DNA of 6,810 nucleotides, from NCBI GenBank assembly GCA_964576265.1, contig CAZNVB010000080.1, positions 1 to 6,810 of the forward strand, given 5' to 3'. Positions 1 through 5,469 of this stretch are shown here, in pieces. The notes under the pieces were generated by a model, which was not told the DNA's origin, ran no database searches, and was given only the letters and a program-made list of their open reading frames with translations. Source of the stretch: CAZNVB01 sp964576265. Its GTDB lineage: Bacteria; Acidobacteriota; Aminicenantia; Aminicenantales; UBA8522. Numbering within the stretch: position 1 is the first letter of the stretch; each line of letters starts with the position of its first letter. A program made the position numbers and the translations under genes.

Positions 1-395
1 GGTTCCAGAATGGTTCCCGGGCTGAGGACGCAAATCCCGGCCGATTCAATGGCGGCGACCGCCGCCTGGAGAAGACGAAGAGGTGATTGATCCGTCACTC
101 GGTGAAGAGAGATCCAGGATCCGCGGTCAAAACGGCCCCGATCATAGATCATAGAGGGACGCACTTTGCCGAGAAGAAGAACGTCCTTCACCCGATATTT
201 CAGAAAATGGCCGATGATCCGCTTGAGCTCCCCTGCCTCAAACCACTCCACGAGGTCGCTCGAGCGGGCAATGCGGGGCGATGCTTCGCCTCGAATTGCG
301 GCAATCAACGGCGTTATTCCCTGTTTCTTGATGGCAGCAATGGCCGGTTGGAGATATCTCCCCGACCCGGCTATAATTCCGATTCGCTGTCCCAT
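1..395 (-). CDS. lpxI: LpxI, UDP-2,3-diacylglucosamine pyrophosphatase, N-terminal 131 codons (truncated by window edge)
   Basis: This is a partial gene: the reading frame stays open from ATG at 395 to the left edge, so the C-terminal half is not visible. The product begins MGQRIGIIAGSGRYLQPAIA, matching the LpxI (DUF1009) start with its IGLIAGxGxxP-type glycine-rich turn. Family-like segments follow: GEA at 36-38, a GELKRII stretch at 55-61, DVLLLGKVRP at 71-80, and a late ESAGICVLSPGT segment near 117-128. LpxI hydrolyses UDP-2,3-diacylglucosamine to lipid X and UMP at the cytoplasmic face of the inner membrane, replacing LpxH in many non-enteric bacteria. The catalytic residues of the family lie in the unseen C-terminal domain, so activity cannot be judged. 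The start lies 25 bases inside lpxA. A GAGG sits only 3 bases before ATG, so translation is probably coupled to lpxA. The position directly after lpxA supports the call. Confidence 0.88.
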   Translation of the reverse strand, partial: MGQRIGIIAGSGRYLQPAIAAIKKQGITPLIAAIRGEASPRIARSSDLVEWFEAGELKRIIGHFLKYRVKDVLLLGKVRPSMIYDRGRFDRGSWISLHRVTDQSPLRLLQAAVAAIESAGICVLSPGTILE

Positions 396-1201
396 GATCC
401 TCGTGGCGTTTTTTTGATGATCCCCCGGGAAGAGTCCTGAATAAAATCGATGATTTCCTCCCTGTCTTCGGTCGGAGGAAAGAGCGTCTTGATCTTCTCC
501 ACGGCTTGTGTCGTGTTCAGGTCGGAGTAAAAGAGAATCTTGAAGATGCCCTTGAGGGCGTCCAGTCGTTCGCGGCTGAATCCGTGCCGTCGGAGGCCGA
601 TCGCGTTCAGGCCGTAAAACAGAACCGGCCTCATGCCGGCGACGCGGCAAAAGGGCAAAACGTCCTGAGTGATAACGGAATAGCCGCCGATATAGGCGTA
701 TTTTCCGATCCGGCAAAATTGATGAACGGAGCTGAAGGCGCTGACGGTGGCAAAATCCGCGACCGCGACATGACCGCCAAGAGTTGCCGCGTTGATGAGA
801 ACGACCCCATTGCCGACCCGGCAATCATGAGCGATATGGGAATAGGCCATAAAATAGTTGTCGTTGCCGATCGAAGTAAGCCCGCCTCCCTTGACCGTTC
901 CCCGGTGGACGGTAATGAATTCACGAAAAATGTTGCGGTCGCCGATGACGACTCGAGTTTCTTCGTTCTTATAGCCGACGTCTTGAGGGGCGGAGCCGAT
1001 GACCGAAAAGGCGGAGAAACGGCAGTCGGCTCCAATTTCCGTCCAGCCGTCGAGATAAACGCTCTCCTCAAGCCGCGTGTTTCTGCCGACGGCGACTTTT
1101 TCCCCGACGTGGCACCGCGGCCCGATCCAGACACCGGCCTCGAGGCGAGCCTGGGGATGGACGGTGGAGGTCGGGTGGATGAAGACCTCACCTCGGCTCA
1201 T
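371..1201 (-). CDS. lpxA: LpxA, acyl-ACP--UDP-N-acetylglucosamine O-acyltransferase
   Basis: LpxA catalyses the first step of lipid A synthesis, moving a 3-hydroxyacyl chain from ACP to the 3-OH of UDP-GlcNAc in the cytoplasm; it is a homotrimer of left-handed parallel beta-helices. Residues 1 to about 190 show the hexapeptide-repeat pattern ([IV]G.. every six residues), followed by an alpha-helical C-terminal domain. The key histidines fall at the same numbers as in the E. coli enzyme: His99, His122, catalytic His125 (in SHIAHDC), His144 and His160. The GGGLTSIGNDN segment (105-115) and RRHGFSRE near 204-211 are also family signatures. Gly173, the chain-length ruler position, is glycine as in E. 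coli, which suggests a long acyl donor. At 276 aa it is about 14 residues longer than E. coli LpxA; the extra tail follows SSRGIIKK and is encoded next to and within the lpxI overlap. The ATG at 1201 has GGAG 6 bases upstream and overlaps the fabZ end by 14 bases. Confidence 0.97.
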   Translation of the reverse strand: MSRGEVFIHPTSTVHPQARLEAGVWIGPRCHVGEKVAVGRNTRLEESVYLDGWTEIGADCRFSAFSVIGSAPQDVGYKNEETRVVIGDRNIFREFITVHRGTVKGGGLTSIGNDNYFMAYSHIAHDCRVGNGVVLINAATLGGHVAVADFATVSAFSSVHQFCRIGKYAYIGGYSVITQDVLPFCRVAGMRPVLFYGLNAIGLRRHGFSRERLDALKGIFKILFYSDLNTTQAVEKIKTLFPPTEDREEIIDFIQDSSRGIIKKTPRGSWDSESEL

Positions 1202-1640
1202 GAAGCTCTCCGCGCTCGATGATCGTGGCGATAATCTCCCCTTCAGCGGCGACCTCGCCGTCCACGGTCGCTCTTCCGCGGACGTGGCAGACTTTCGCCC
1301 GAAGCTTGATCAGCTCGACGTCAAGCTTCAGCTGATCGCCGGGGATGACGATCCGGCGGAACTTGGCCGTTTGAATCTTGCTCAGGACAATCAATTTTTT
1401 TTCCGGTTCCGGAATCGAGTTGTAAAGCAGGATTCCTCCCGCCTGAGCCAAAGCCTCGACAATCAGAACACCGGGCATGATCCTGATCTCAGGAAAGTGA
1501 CCCTGGAAAAACGCCTCGTTGCAAGTCACATTCTTGATCGCCACAATGGACTTCCCCGGCGTCACTTCGATCACCCGGTCGACCAGCAGGAACGGATAGC
1601 GATGGGGAAGAAAGCGGAGGATTTCCTCGATCGTAATCAC
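1188..1640 (-). CDS. fabZ: FabZ, (3R)-hydroxyacyl-ACP dehydratase
   Basis: FabZ dehydrates 3-hydroxyacyl-ACP to trans-2-enoyl-ACP in the cytoplasmic type II fatty acid cycle. The 150-residue product has the hot-dog-fold family layout: IEEILRFLPHRYPFLLVDRV at 4-23, then GHFPEIRIMPGVLIVEALAQ at 47-66. His48 and Glu62 lie at the spacing of the catalytic His/Glu pair (His54/Glu68 in E. coli). The length is normal. Translation starts at GTG (1638-1640), chosen because the protein begins in register with FabZ homologues and because GGAG lies 5 bases before it. A second GGAG lies 7 bases further upstream, from a tandem CCGGAGC duplication (1645-1658). The gene sits 21 bases after skp and overlaps lpxA by 14 bases. 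FabZ and LpxA use the same 3-hydroxyacyl-ACP, so their coupling fits a shared control of phospholipid and lipid A supply. Confidence 0.97.
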   Translation of the reverse strand: MITIEEILRFLPHRYPFLLVDRVIEVTPGKSIVAIKNVTCNEAFFQGHFPEIRIMPGVLIVEALAQAGGILLYNSIPEPEKKLIVLSKIQTAKFRRIVIPGDQLKLDVELIKLRAKVCHVRGRATVDGEVAAEGEIIATIIERGELHEPR

Positions 1641-1661
1641 GGCGGCTCCGGGCTCCGGCCG

Positions 1662-2207
1662 CTATTTCGCCGGCGGACTGGCCTTCGAAGCGTCGTATCT
1701 TTTGATGACTTCCTCTGTGAGATCGATCGCCGGGTTGAAATAGACGGCTCCGCTTTTGGCCAAGTCGAAAATGAGATCGATCCCTTTTTCTTTGCCCAGA
1801 GCCTCGATGATCGGGATCAGCTCGCTCTGGATCTTGTTGAAGAGCTTGACCTGAAGATCCTGGAAGTCGCGGACCGCATCCTCGGCCACACGCTTGCGGT
1901 CGGTCTGTTTCTTCTGCAGGTCGGCGTTCATGTTGTAGAGCGCTTCTTCGGACAAGGTCAATCGTTGGGTGTTGAGCCTGGTCTCGAGCTGTCTGATTTC
2001 ATCATCGAGCTTGGTCAGGGTCGCCTGGTTCTGCTTGTCCTTTTCCGTCAGTCGGGCGATCACCCTCTTCCCCTCGACCGATCTTTCCAGGACTTCCTGG
2101 GAGTTGATCACCCCGATCTTGGAAGGTTGCTGAGCAAAGCCCAGGGAGATCGCGGTTCCGCAGAGAACCACCAACAGGAAAATGTTTCTTCTGACCTTGT
2201 GGATCAT
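1662..2207 (-). CDS. skp: Skp/OmpH-family periplasmic chaperone
   Basis: Skp holds unfolded outer-membrane proteins in the periplasm on their way to BamA, as a trimer with long coiled-coil tentacles. The 181-residue product has a basic N-terminus, a hydrophobic core at about 9-22 and a likely signal peptidase I site after Phe-Ala25 (before QQPSK). A short strand segment KIGVINSQEVLE (30-41) follows, typical of the OmpH family. A charged, Gln/Lys/Glu-rich heptad region at about 45-130 would form the tentacle, and the C-terminal body strands are GIDLIFD (142-148) and AVYFNPAIDLTEEVIKRY (154-171). E. coli Skp is 161 aa, so the length is reasonable; a small Ser/Pro/Lys tail closes it. ATG at 2207 is preceded by GAGGAGG about 7 bases away, one of the best ribosome sites in the window, fitting a high-abundance chaperone. 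It lies 26 bases after bamA, the usual pairing. Confidence 0.95.
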   Translation of the reverse strand: MIHKVRRNIFLLVVLCGTAISLGFAQQPSKIGVINSQEVLERSVEGKRVIARLTEKDKQNQATLTKLDDEIRQLETRLNTQRLTLSEEALYNMNADLQKKQTDRKRVAEDAVRDFQDLQVKLFNKIQSELIPIIEALGKEKGIDLIFDLAKSGAVYFNPAIDLTEEVIKRYDASKASPPAK

Positions 2208-2233
2208 ATCAATGCCTCCTCGTTTGAATTTCC

Positions 2234-4561
2234 TCAGAATGTCGTCCCGATGGCGAAGCGGAAGTTGAAATTCGTATCGCCGCTAAAAATCAATCGATTA
2301 TTATAAGCGAAAATCAGCCGGAAAGGAACACGCAATGCCGGGACGAAGATTCGAGCTTCGAGCCCGGTCGAAGAGTACATGTCTCGGAAATTGATCCTTT
2401 GCCCGCTGTCATAGGCGTTTCCGAGGTCGTAAAAGAGTATCAGCGAGACGGGCCCGCCGATCTGGAAGATGTACTCGGCATTCAAGTAAAACGATTTGAG
2501 CCCGCCGATCATGTAGCCGTCAGACGACCGCGGGCCGATGGAATAGATCTCGTAGCCCCGAATGCTTCGTTCTCCTCCCAGGTAGAACCGTTCCCAGAAC
2601 GGCACGGCCGAGCCCCTGAGCGGTTCGACGAAAGAATAGTCCATGTGCAGGCCGAGGATCTGGCGCCGGAAAATCGGCCGGTAGAACGTCCATTCGAAAT
2701 GAGGCTTGATAAAATTGACCTCGCCGCCGAGCGGACCTCCGGCATACTTCAGCGAAACCAAATAGAGCGTTCCGCTGGTCGGGGTGATTGGGCTATCGAC
2801 CGTGGAACGATAAAGAGTGGGGATGACGGCGCTGACAGCGTACCTTCCATACCCGAAACCGTAACCCGGATAATAACCGTAATAATAAGACGGATAATAA
2901 TAACTGCCGCCGCTGTAAGAGGACTCCCTGATATCCACCATCTCGTAGCTGTAGGTGAAATTTCCCCTCAGATAGCCTTTGATTCGGGCCCCGAAAATGA
3001 GATCCGCGCCCGTCCCTTTACGGTCGTACAGGTAGGGAAGAACGATATACCGATCATAAATGTTGAATCCAAGGGTAATAGGAAGGTCCATAAAATAAGG
3101 CTCGGAGAAACCGAAGACATAATTCTTGATTCTTTTTCCGTATTGAGCCGTGATTTCCAGGTTCTCGCCCGCGCCAAGGAAATTCACCGTTGAATAGCTT
3201 AGAGCGACAAACGCCCCTTCATAGCCGCTATAGCCGGCCGAGAATTGGATATTGTTTCGCTGCAGCTCTTTGAGGTTGACGACGGCGTCGATTTTCGTCG
3301 GATCCTGGGGATTCGGCTTGATGTCCGGGTCTTTCTCCAGATCCACCAAGCCGAGCTGTTTGATCCGCAGCAGGCTGTCCTTGAACAGGGCCAGGCTGAA
3401 GCGGTCCCCCTCGCGAATCAACATTTCCCGCCGGATGACCTTATCTTTGGTATAGGTGTTGCCGCGAAACTCGAGACGGTTGAGATAAGCCACCTCATTC
3501 TCGGAGATGTTGTAGGTCACGTTGACGCGCTTGTTTTTGGGATCGAGGCTTTCCACCGGCATGACCTGGATATAAAGGAAGCCGAAATTCCGGTAAGTCT
3601 CGCCGATGGATTCAATCGCCTTTTCCCGAGCCTTGGTGCTGTAGAAATCGCCTTTCTTCAGCTTGATCAGGCTCCTCAAGTAGGGGCCGGCCACGGACTT
3701 GTTTCCCTCGACGGAGATATCCCCGACTGTATAGCGGTAGCCGGCGTTGACCGGGATGACGATCCGCATCATTTTCTGAGTCTTGAAAAAGACCGTCTTT
3801 TTGGTCATTTCCTCGGTGCGGGGCTCTCCGACCGTAGCTTCCATATAGCCGTTTTCCTGGAATTTCGCCCGAATCTTGTCCAAGTCTTCGGAGATCTTAT
3901 TTTCTTTATAAACATCCTTCCCCGTGACCCAGCTAAAGAGGTTATGAGGGAGGTTCGACTTCAAGCCTTCCCGGAGCAGATTCTGGCTCAGCTTGGGCAG
4001 GCCGGCAAAAACGACTTCGCCGACCCGCACCTTCGGTCCCTCATCGATCTTGAAAACGAGCTCCACCTCGTTCTTGCCCTTGCGGCTTGCTTCCACTTCG
4101 ACCTTGGCCGCATACAATCCCTTCTCCAGAAGCAAGCTGGTGATCGTCTGCTGGACTTTCTGAATCTTGCCAGAACTGTAATAAGAATAAGGAAGGATGT
4201 ATTCGTCTTTCTCCTTCAGCTTGTTGACGATATCGTTTTCCTTGACCTTCTTGCCTGTTTTGTAAGTAATATTCTTGATCACCGGGTTTTCGGCGACGTA
4301 GATTTTGACGATCTTCCCTGACGGCCCGTTTTCCTCCTCCATCCGGATATCGGAGAAAAAACCGGTGGACCAGAGCACCCGGAAATCCTTTCTCAGGCCC
4401 TCGGGACTATAATAATCCCCTTCCCGGGAGGAAAGATAATAAAGAATCGTCTCGCGGGAGACTCGGTCGTTGCCGATAATCTCTATTTTCTCCAGCCTCT
4501 CCTGAGAAGAAAGAAAAACAGGTAGGGAAAGAATCGCCCAAATCCAAAGAAACCTCTTCAT
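2234..4561 (-). CDS. bamA: BamA, outer-membrane protein assembly factor (Omp85 family)
   Basis: BamA is the core insertase that folds beta-barrel proteins into the outer membrane. The 775-residue product has a short hydrophobic signal peptide (about 1-19, cleavage probably near LSS/QE, a loose match). Five POTRA domains follow, at about 22-92, 93-174, 177-270, 277-355 and 358-433, several opening with the I.V.GN-like strand (IEIIGN, ISVEGN, LEFRGN). A 16-strand barrel runs from about 437 to the terminal Phe775. The conserved barrel-lumen motif appears as RSIRGY (665-670), the VRGF/Y element, preceded by FYLGGE. The end NFRFAIGTTF looks like a beta-signal. The length is close to E. coli BamA (810). 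An odd feature is the Tyr/Gly-rich insertion at 548-574. ATG at 4561 has AAGGA 7 bases upstream. The gene heads the bamA-skp-fabZ-lpxA-lpxI block after a 230-base gap, so it may have its own promoter. Confidence 0.97.
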   Translation of the reverse strand: MKRFLWIWAILSLPVFLSSQERLEKIEIIGNDRVSRETILYYLSSREGDYYSPEGLRKDFRVLWSTGFFSDIRMEEENGPSGKIVKIYVAENPVIKNITYKTGKKVKENDIVNKLKEKDEYILPYSYYSSGKIQKVQQTITSLLLEKGLYAAKVEVEASRKGKNEVELVFKIDEGPKVRVGEVVFAGLPKLSQNLLREGLKSNLPHNLFSWVTGKDVYKENKISEDLDKIRAKFQENGYMEATVGEPRTEEMTKKTVFFKTQKMMRIVIPVNAGYRYTVGDISVEGNKSVAGPYLRSLIKLKKGDFYSTKAREKAIESIGETYRNFGFLYIQVMPVESLDPKNKRVNVTYNISENEVAYLNRLEFRGNTYTKDKVIRREMLIREGDRFSLALFKDSLLRIKQLGLVDLEKDPDIKPNPQDPTKIDAVVNLKELQRNNIQFSAGYSGYEGAFVALSYSTVNFLGAGENLEITAQYGKRIKNYVFGFSEPYFMDLPITLGFNIYDRYIVLPYLYDRKGTGADLIFGARIKGYLRGNFTYSYEMVDIRESSYSGGSYYYPSYYYGYYPGYGFGYGRYAVSAVIPTLYRSTVDSPITPTSGTLYLVSLKYAGGPLGGEVNFIKPHFEWTFYRPIFRRQILGLHMDYSFVEPLRGSAVPFWERFYLGGERSIRGYEIYSIGPRSSDGYMIGGLKSFYLNAEYIFQIGGPVSLILFYDLGNAYDSGQRINFRDMYSSTGLEARIFVPALRVPFRLIFAYNNRLIFSGDTNFNFRFAIGTTF
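2840..2920 (-). other. Tyr/Gly-rich low-complexity segment in the BamA barrel (residues 548-574)
   Basis: Within 27 residues there are 12 Tyr and 7 Gly, with clusters such as SYYYP, SYYYGYYPG and YGFGYGRY. The DNA is a run of TAT/TAC triplets broken by CCG, GGT and TCT codons, the pattern expected from triplet slippage or local duplication. It lies between two barrel strands (one ending near MVDIRESSY, the next starting near RYAVSAVIP), so it is most likely a loop. The side of the membrane is inferred, not shown. Confidence 0.8.
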
Positions 4562-4570
4562 TTCGTTATC

Positions 4571-4600
4571 CTTATATCATAATAGGCGGCTTTTTTCAAA
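4571..4600 (-). promoter_or_regulatory. Possible sigma-70-type promoter and RBS region for bamA
   Basis: On the minus strand TTGAAA (4594-4599) is followed after 17 bases by TATAAG (4571-4576), inside the AT-rich stretch TATTATGATATAAG. Each box has one mismatch to the consensus. The -10 box is so close to the bamA ATG (4561) that its transcript would be almost leaderless and would lose the AAGGA site. The overlapping TATGAT could be the true -10, but it lacks a good -35 at normal spacing. The AT-rich block is clear; the exact promoter is a guess. Confidence 0.3.
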
Positions 4601-4638
4601 GAACAGCCGGCCTTGGCTCGATTAAACCGGACGGGAAA

Positions 4639-4663
4639 CCTGACCTCCTGGCCGCCTGACCTC
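4639..4663. repeat. 9-bp direct repeat, period 16
   Basis: The plus strand reads CCTGACCTC at 4639-4647 and again at 4655-4663, separated by CTGGCCG. The copies are identical. A pair like this can be an operator for a dimeric regulator, a target duplication or chance; the 16-base period is about one and a half helical turns. No flanking mobile element is visible. Confidence 0.45.
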
Positions 4664-4684
4664 AAAAATTGCCGTCATCCCCAG

Positions 4685-4740
4685 AATTTTGGCCCTTCCG
4701 CGGGCATGGAGTCGCCCTCCAGAGCACAAAAAAGAAAATT
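4685..4740. repeat. Nested inverted repeats, possible branched hairpin
   Basis: An outer pair AATTTT (4685-4690) and AAAATT (4735-4740) encloses two small stem-loops: GCCC/GGGC (4692-4695 with 4702-4705, 6-base loop) and TGGAG/CTCCA (4707-4711 with 4717-4721, 5-base loop). Each stem is short, but three stacked in 56 bases outside a gene is suggestive. There is no T-run on the correct side to act as a minus-strand terminator. It may be an RNA fold in the lolD-bamA transcript or a REP-like repeat remnant. Confidence 0.35.
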
Positions 4741-4791
4741 GGCGCACCTCATGTCCATTCATCCTTCCTATGAATCAAAACAGCCCCGGGA

Positions 4792-5469
4792 TCAGAAAAG
4801 TTTCAACCGGCCGAACTCGAGAACATATTGCCTCTGGCAATAAAGGGCGATTTTTTCGTTATGCGTGACGATGACCGAGGACAGGCCTTTTTTGTGGTGA
4901 AGGTCGAGAATGAGTTCCATGATCGCCTCGCCCGTTTTCTGGTCAAGATTGCCCGTCGGCTCATCGGCCAGCAGAACCCTCGGCTCGTTGACGAGGGCGC
5001 GGGCGATGGCCACTCTTTGCTGTTCTCCCCCCGACAAAAGACCGGGCTTCTGGTCTGCTCGATCTTCAAGAAAGACCTCCTTCAAAAGGGCTCTCCCTCT
5101 TATCCGAGCCTCCCGGGCATCCAGACCGCAGATCAACAACGGAAGGATGACATTCTCAAGGGCGGTGAACTCCGGGAGAAGATGATAGAATTGAAAGACG
5201 AAACCGATTTTCGCGTTTCTCAAGCGAGCTTTTTCTTCTTCGCTCTTGGCTTGAAGATCTTCTCCATCAATCAAGATTTTGCCCTCGCTCGGCTTGTCCA
5301 ACGCTCCGAGGAGATTGAGGAAAGTCGTTTTCCCGACCCCGGAAGCTCCCCTGATGGCGACGATTTCTCCTTCTTCGAGCTCGAAATTCAGCCCTTCCAG
5401 AACGCGGAGTTCTCCCCGGGGCAAGGAATAAACCTTGCCGATGTTCCGGGCGGCTATCAGACTACTCAT
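4792..5469 (-). CDS. lolD: LolD, lipoprotein-releasing ABC transporter ATP-binding subunit
   Basis: LolD powers extraction of outer-membrane lipoproteins from the inner membrane by the LolC/E permease, handing them to LolA. The 225-residue product has every ABC ATPase motif in order: Walker A GASGVGKTT (41-49), Q-loop Gln93 in GFVFQFYHLLPEFTALENV (89-107), signature LSGGEQQRV (145-153), Walker B RVLLADE (164-170), D-loop GNLD (173-176) and switch His203. The FQFYHLLPEFTALENV segment is typical of the LolD/MacB group rather than other importers. The length is normal for LolD. The ATG at 5469 overlaps the lolC stop by 8 bases and has no clear Shine-Dalgarno sequence, so coupled translation is likely. 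MacB or FtsE-type ATPases share these motifs, but the adjacent LolC/E permease settles the assignment. Confidence 0.95.
   Translation of the reverse strand: MSSLIAARNIGKVYSLPRGELRVLEGLNFELEEGEIVAIRGASGVGKTTFLNLLGALDKPSEGKILIDGEDLQAKSEEEKARLRNAKIGFVFQFYHLLPEFTALENVILPLLICGLDAREARIRGRALLKEVFLEDRADQKPGLLSGGEQQRVAIARALVNEPRVLLADEPTGNLDQKTGEAIMELILDLHHKKGLSSVIVTHNEKIALYCQRQYVLEFGRLKLF

Larger units (their letters stand above)
4562..4791. other. 230-base intergenic region between lolD and bamA
   Basis: This is the only gap over 100 bases in the window. It contains a candidate promoter close to bamA (4571-4600), a 9-bp direct repeat (4639-4663) and a cluster of inverted repeats (4685-4740). No convincing gene is present; short frames are discussed under rejected items. 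After the lolD stop there is no GC-rich hairpin followed by a T-run on the minus strand, so no intrinsic terminator is seen and read-through from lolD into bamA is possible. Confidence 0.75.

Noticed and set aside
506..1222. 238-codon plus-strand open frame opposite lpxA
   Set aside because: It overlaps the whole beta-helix coding region of LpxA, whose catalytic residues are all in place; the antisense product resembles nothing known to me.
1662..2207. Skp as a lipoprotein because of Cys16 in its leader
   Set aside because: The residues before Cys are V-V-L, with no small residue at -1, so it is not a lipobox; a normal cleavage site follows at Phe-Ala25.
1077..2306. 409-codon open frame on the plus strand, antisense to lpxA, fabZ and skp
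   Set aside because: It lies across three well-supported minus-strand genes, its protein has no recognisable domain, and its openness follows from the codon bias of the genes below it.
3245..4321. 358-codon open frame on the plus strand, antisense to bamA
   Set aside because: It is a shadow of the BamA POTRA region; the Asp/Leu/Phe-rich composition is what reverse-complemented Lys/Glu-rich coding gives.
4707..4740. TGGAG/CTCCA hairpin next to an A/T run as an intrinsic terminator
   Set aside because: The T-run lies upstream of the hairpin on the minus strand, the wrong side for terminating lolD; on the plus strand the run is A, and there is no plus-strand gene to terminate.
4622..4762. 46-codon minus-strand frame in the lolD-bamA gap, and a 27-codon frame (4675-4758) starting 4 bases later, both after AGGAAGG
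   Set aside because: The ribosome-site match is tempting, but spacing is zero or very short, the peptides look like translated non-coding repeat (Arg/Gly-rich, or Cys/Met mix), and they cover the inverted-repeat element.
4613..4843. 76-codon plus-strand frame across the gap and the lolD 3' end
   Set aside because: It has no clear Shine-Dalgarno sequence and no family resemblance, and it runs into lolD coding sequence on the other strand.
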